A DNA stretch of 64,000 bases from Treponema sp. (lineage in GTDB: Bacteria; Spirochaetota; Spirochaetia; Treponematales; Breznakiellaceae), in contig JAIRUQ010000007.1 of the NCBI GenBank assembly GCA_031254315.1, positions 59,792-123,791 of the forward strand, written 5' to 3'. The position numbers and the translations under genes were made by a program. The notes under the pieces are model-generated. The model did no database searches, was not told where the DNA came from, and saw only the letters and a list, made by a program, of their open reading frames with translations. Position 1 is the first letter of the stretch. Each line of letters begins with the position of its first letter. Below, piece after piece: positions 61,965-64,000 of the stretch.

Positions 61965-62984
61965 TTACCGTAGTATTAGGATGTCGCTTGGTACTGCCCT
62001 CCATGTTGTTTGTGGTAATGTAATTAAACTGCCGTTCAGCCAATATACAGCATTACCGCTATTATATCCGGTAATATAAACATCAGAACCTGAAACAACA
62101 ATTGCGGTTGGCCATACCATATCAGGTTTCTCACTCGGTAATACCAACTGTTTACCATTATGCCAATATACTATTTCATTAATAGTAAGATCCTCCCCGA
62201 CAATATGTATATCTGTCCCTGAAATAGCAATATTAGCTCCCCTTGCTGATTCTGATAAGATTGTCTGTATTCCGTTTAACCAATATACCGCATTTTTTCC
62301 ATCACTTCCAATAATATAAACATCAGAACCTGAAACGGCAATTGCACTAATATCTGCTCTCTCAGATGATTTAGGCAGTACTACCTGTATTCCGTTCAGC
62401 CAATATACCGCATCATATCCATCCCATCCAACAATATAAACATCGGAACCTGAAATAGTAATTGCGCTTGCCCGTATTCTCTGAGATGATTTAGACAGTA
62501 CTACCTGTATTCCGTTCAGCCAATATACCGCGTCATCTCCATCTCCTCCAACAATATAAACATCAGTTCCTGAAATAGCAATTGCTTCTGCCCATGCTCT
62601 CTCAGATGATGATTTAGGCAGTACTACCTGTATTCCGTTTAACCAATATACCGCTTCATCTCCATCCCTTCCTACAATGTAAATATTGGAACCTGAAGCT
62701 GCAACTCCCAGTGCGCCTGAATTAGAGCTTGAGCAAGGTAGTATGTTTTCTTCTCCGTTTAGCCAATATACAGCTACACCATCAGTTCCGACAATGTAGA
62801 CTTGAATTGGCTCTTCCTTAGGGGGTAATGCGTATTCAAAGGTTTCTTTATTTTCAGAAGAAACAAATGGTTGTGTTTCAATTTGTTGAGGTGTCTGCGG
62901 CGCTTGTTTCTTACAACAAATAAGCAGGGTAATAATTAAAACAGCTATAAAAAGCTGGTTCATTCCAATCAAAATATTTTTCAT
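61965..62984 (-). CDS. seven-repeat propeller lipoprotein, paralogue 2
   Basis: The 339-residue protein has the same signal and first 25 residues as paralogue 1, then an Ala/Pro/Glu-rich linker and seven units (for example VYIVGWDGYDAVYWLNG). The 26-nt gap to paralogue 1 is nearly identical to the gap to paralogue 3, which shows recent tandem duplication. The sixth unit is the irregular ...NEIVYWHNG in both 2 and 3. Confidence 0.75.
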   Translation of the reverse strand: MKNILIGMNQLFIAVLIITLLICCKKQAPQTPQQIETQPFVSSENKETFEYALPPKEEPIQVYIVGTDGVAVYWLNGEENILPCSSSNSGALGVAASGSNIYIVGRDGDEAVYWLNGIQVVLPKSSSERAWAEAIAISGTDVYIVGGDGDDAVYWLNGIQVVLSKSSQRIRASAITISGSDVYIVGWDGYDAVYWLNGIQVVLPKSSERADISAIAVSGSDVYIIGSDGKNAVYWLNGIQTILSESARGANIAISGTDIHIVGEDLTINEIVYWHNGKQLVLPSEKPDMVWPTAIVVSGSDVYITGYNSGNAVYWLNGSLITLPQTTWRAVPSDILILR

Positions 62985-63010
62985 ATAATTTTGTTAATCT
63001 CCTTAACATA

Positions 63011-64000
63011 TTACCGTAGTATTAGGATATTGTTTGCATGTGCCCAATAATCTGATGTTTTGGGTAATGTAATCAATCTGCCGTTCAGCCAATAGACAGG
63101 ATCACCTCCATTAAATCCGGTAATATAAATATCAGAACCTAAAACAGCAATTGCAGTTGGATATGCCATATCAGGTTTCTCACTCGGTAATACGACTTGT
63201 TCCCCGTTATGCCAATATACTATTTCATCAATAGCAGAATTTTCTCCGGCAATGTAGATATCAGTCCCTGAAACAGCAATGGCATTTGGATATGATGATT
63301 CTGAAAATATTGACTGTATACCGTTTAACCAATAGACAGCGTCATGTCTATGGCTATCGCTATCCCTATCAAATCCAAGAATATAAACATCGGAACCTGA
63401 AATAGCAATATCAGAGGCTCTTGCGTCAGACGAATTAATAGATCTTGGTAATACTATTTGTGTACCATTTAGCCAATATACCGCGTCATCTTTACTATAC
63501 CCAACAATATAAACATCGTTCCCTGAAACAGCAATATCTCGCGCCTCTGCTCTCTCAGATGATTGCAATACTATCCGCCTGCCATTCAGCCAATATACTG
63601 CATCATCTCCATCAAATCCAACAATATAAACATCAGAACCTGAAATAGCAATTGCTTGTGCCCATGCTCTCTGAGATGATGATTTAGGCAGTACTATCCG
63701 CCTGCCGTTTAACCAATATACCGCTTCATCTCCATCACATCCAACAATATAAATATTGGAACCTGAAGCTGCAACTCCCAGTGCGTAGGCAACCTCAGAA
63801 ATTGAGGGTAGTATGTTTTTTACTTCGTTTAGCCAATATACTGCTTCTATTGTTTCAAAATCATAATATCCATCACTTCCGACAATATAGACTTGAATTG
63901 GCTCTTCCTTAGGGGGTAATGCGTATTCAAAGGTTTCTTTATTTTCAGAAGAAACAAATGGTTCTGTTTCAATTTGTTGAGGTGTTTGCGGCGTTTGTTT
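63011..64000 (-). CDS. seven-repeat propeller lipoprotein, paralogue 3 (5' end cut by window)
   Basis: The frame is open from 63011 to the right edge; the TTG at 63566-63568 is an internal codon. About 329 residues are visible, starting KQTPQTPQQIETEPFVSSEN, which equals the post-signal region of paralogue 2, so only about 27 residues (signal peptide) are outside. It has seven units, one longer by a charged insertion (DRDSDSHRHDAVYWLNG). Confidence 0.75.
   Translation of the reverse strand, partial: KQTPQTPQQIETEPFVSSENKETFEYALPPKEEPIQVYIVGSDGYYDFETIEAVYWLNEVKNILPSISEVAYALGVAASGSNIYIVGCDGDEAVYWLNGRRIVLPKSSSQRAWAQAIAISGSDVYIVGFDGDDAVYWLNGRRIVLQSSERAEARDIAVSGNDVYIVGYSKDDAVYWLNGTQIVLPRSINSSDARASDIAISGSDVYILGFDRDSDSHRHDAVYWLNGIQSIFSESSYPNAIAVSGTDIYIAGENSAIDEIVYWHNGEQVVLPSEKPDMAYPTAIAVLGSDIYITGFNGGDPVYWLNGRLITLPKTSDYWAHANNILILR

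Overview
The window looks like chromosome of a spirochaete, most probably a Treponema-type organism. The reasons are two FlaB core flagellins beside FlaG and FliD, a giant GreA with a helical N-terminal extension next to a VWA protein, an EF-G2-type elongation factor, many small lipoproteins with relaxed spirochaetal lipoboxes, and a gene order (flaB-flaB-flaG-fliD-PilZ-tsaE-tsaB-HD-GYP) that I remember from Treponema pallidum. A BspA-like leucine-rich lipoprotein and tandem lipoprotein paralogues suggest a host-associated or gut treponeme. I could not run a database search.

Layout: 1-2.5 kb has a cut TPR lipoprotein, a NagZ-like lipoprotein and a structured leader before a PRTase-like protein. 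2.5-7 kb has an OadB-like sodium pump subunit, EF-G2 and a two-domain NDK-like protein. 7-8.6 kb is an AT-rich accessory patch with a membrane protein and a tRNA-Glu whose 3' end is duplicated around GC-rich hairpins. 8.6-20 kb carries apt, mfd, an HtrA-like protease with a barrel-like tail, the TIGR03545/03546 pair and two small lipoproteins. 20-25 kb has two signal peptidase I genes, hemW, an HD-GYP protein and tsaB/tsaE. 25-32.7 kb is the flagellar filament cluster (PilZ protein, fliD, flaG, two flaB) with a sigma-28 promoter and hairpin leaders. 32.7-38 kb has a histone H1-like protein, RarA with a long extension, and envelope proteins. 38-40.6 kb is an accessory patch with three copies of a palindromic element and a leucine-rich lipoprotein. 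40.6-47 kb has a GH18-like lipoprotein and an RND/MMPL exporter operon with a LolA-like protein and an outer-membrane protein. 47-61 kb has a GIY-YIG protein, comF, a dihydroorotase-type enzyme, VWA protein, GreA, TPR proteins, rpe and dtd. 61-64 kb has three tandem seven-repeat propeller lipoproteins, the last one cut by the window edge.

The genes form mostly short operons. Flagellar filament genes appear to share post-transcriptional control: GGA motifs in hairpin loops and over the Shine-Dalgarno, the arrangement bound by CsrA. About ten genes have no Shine-Dalgarno and start 5-7 nt after a sigma-70-type -10 box, so they are probably leaderless. Intergenic DNA holds several palindromic repeat families, one of which lies in frame inside comF. 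I saw no rRNA, CRISPR array, transposase or recognisable prophage.
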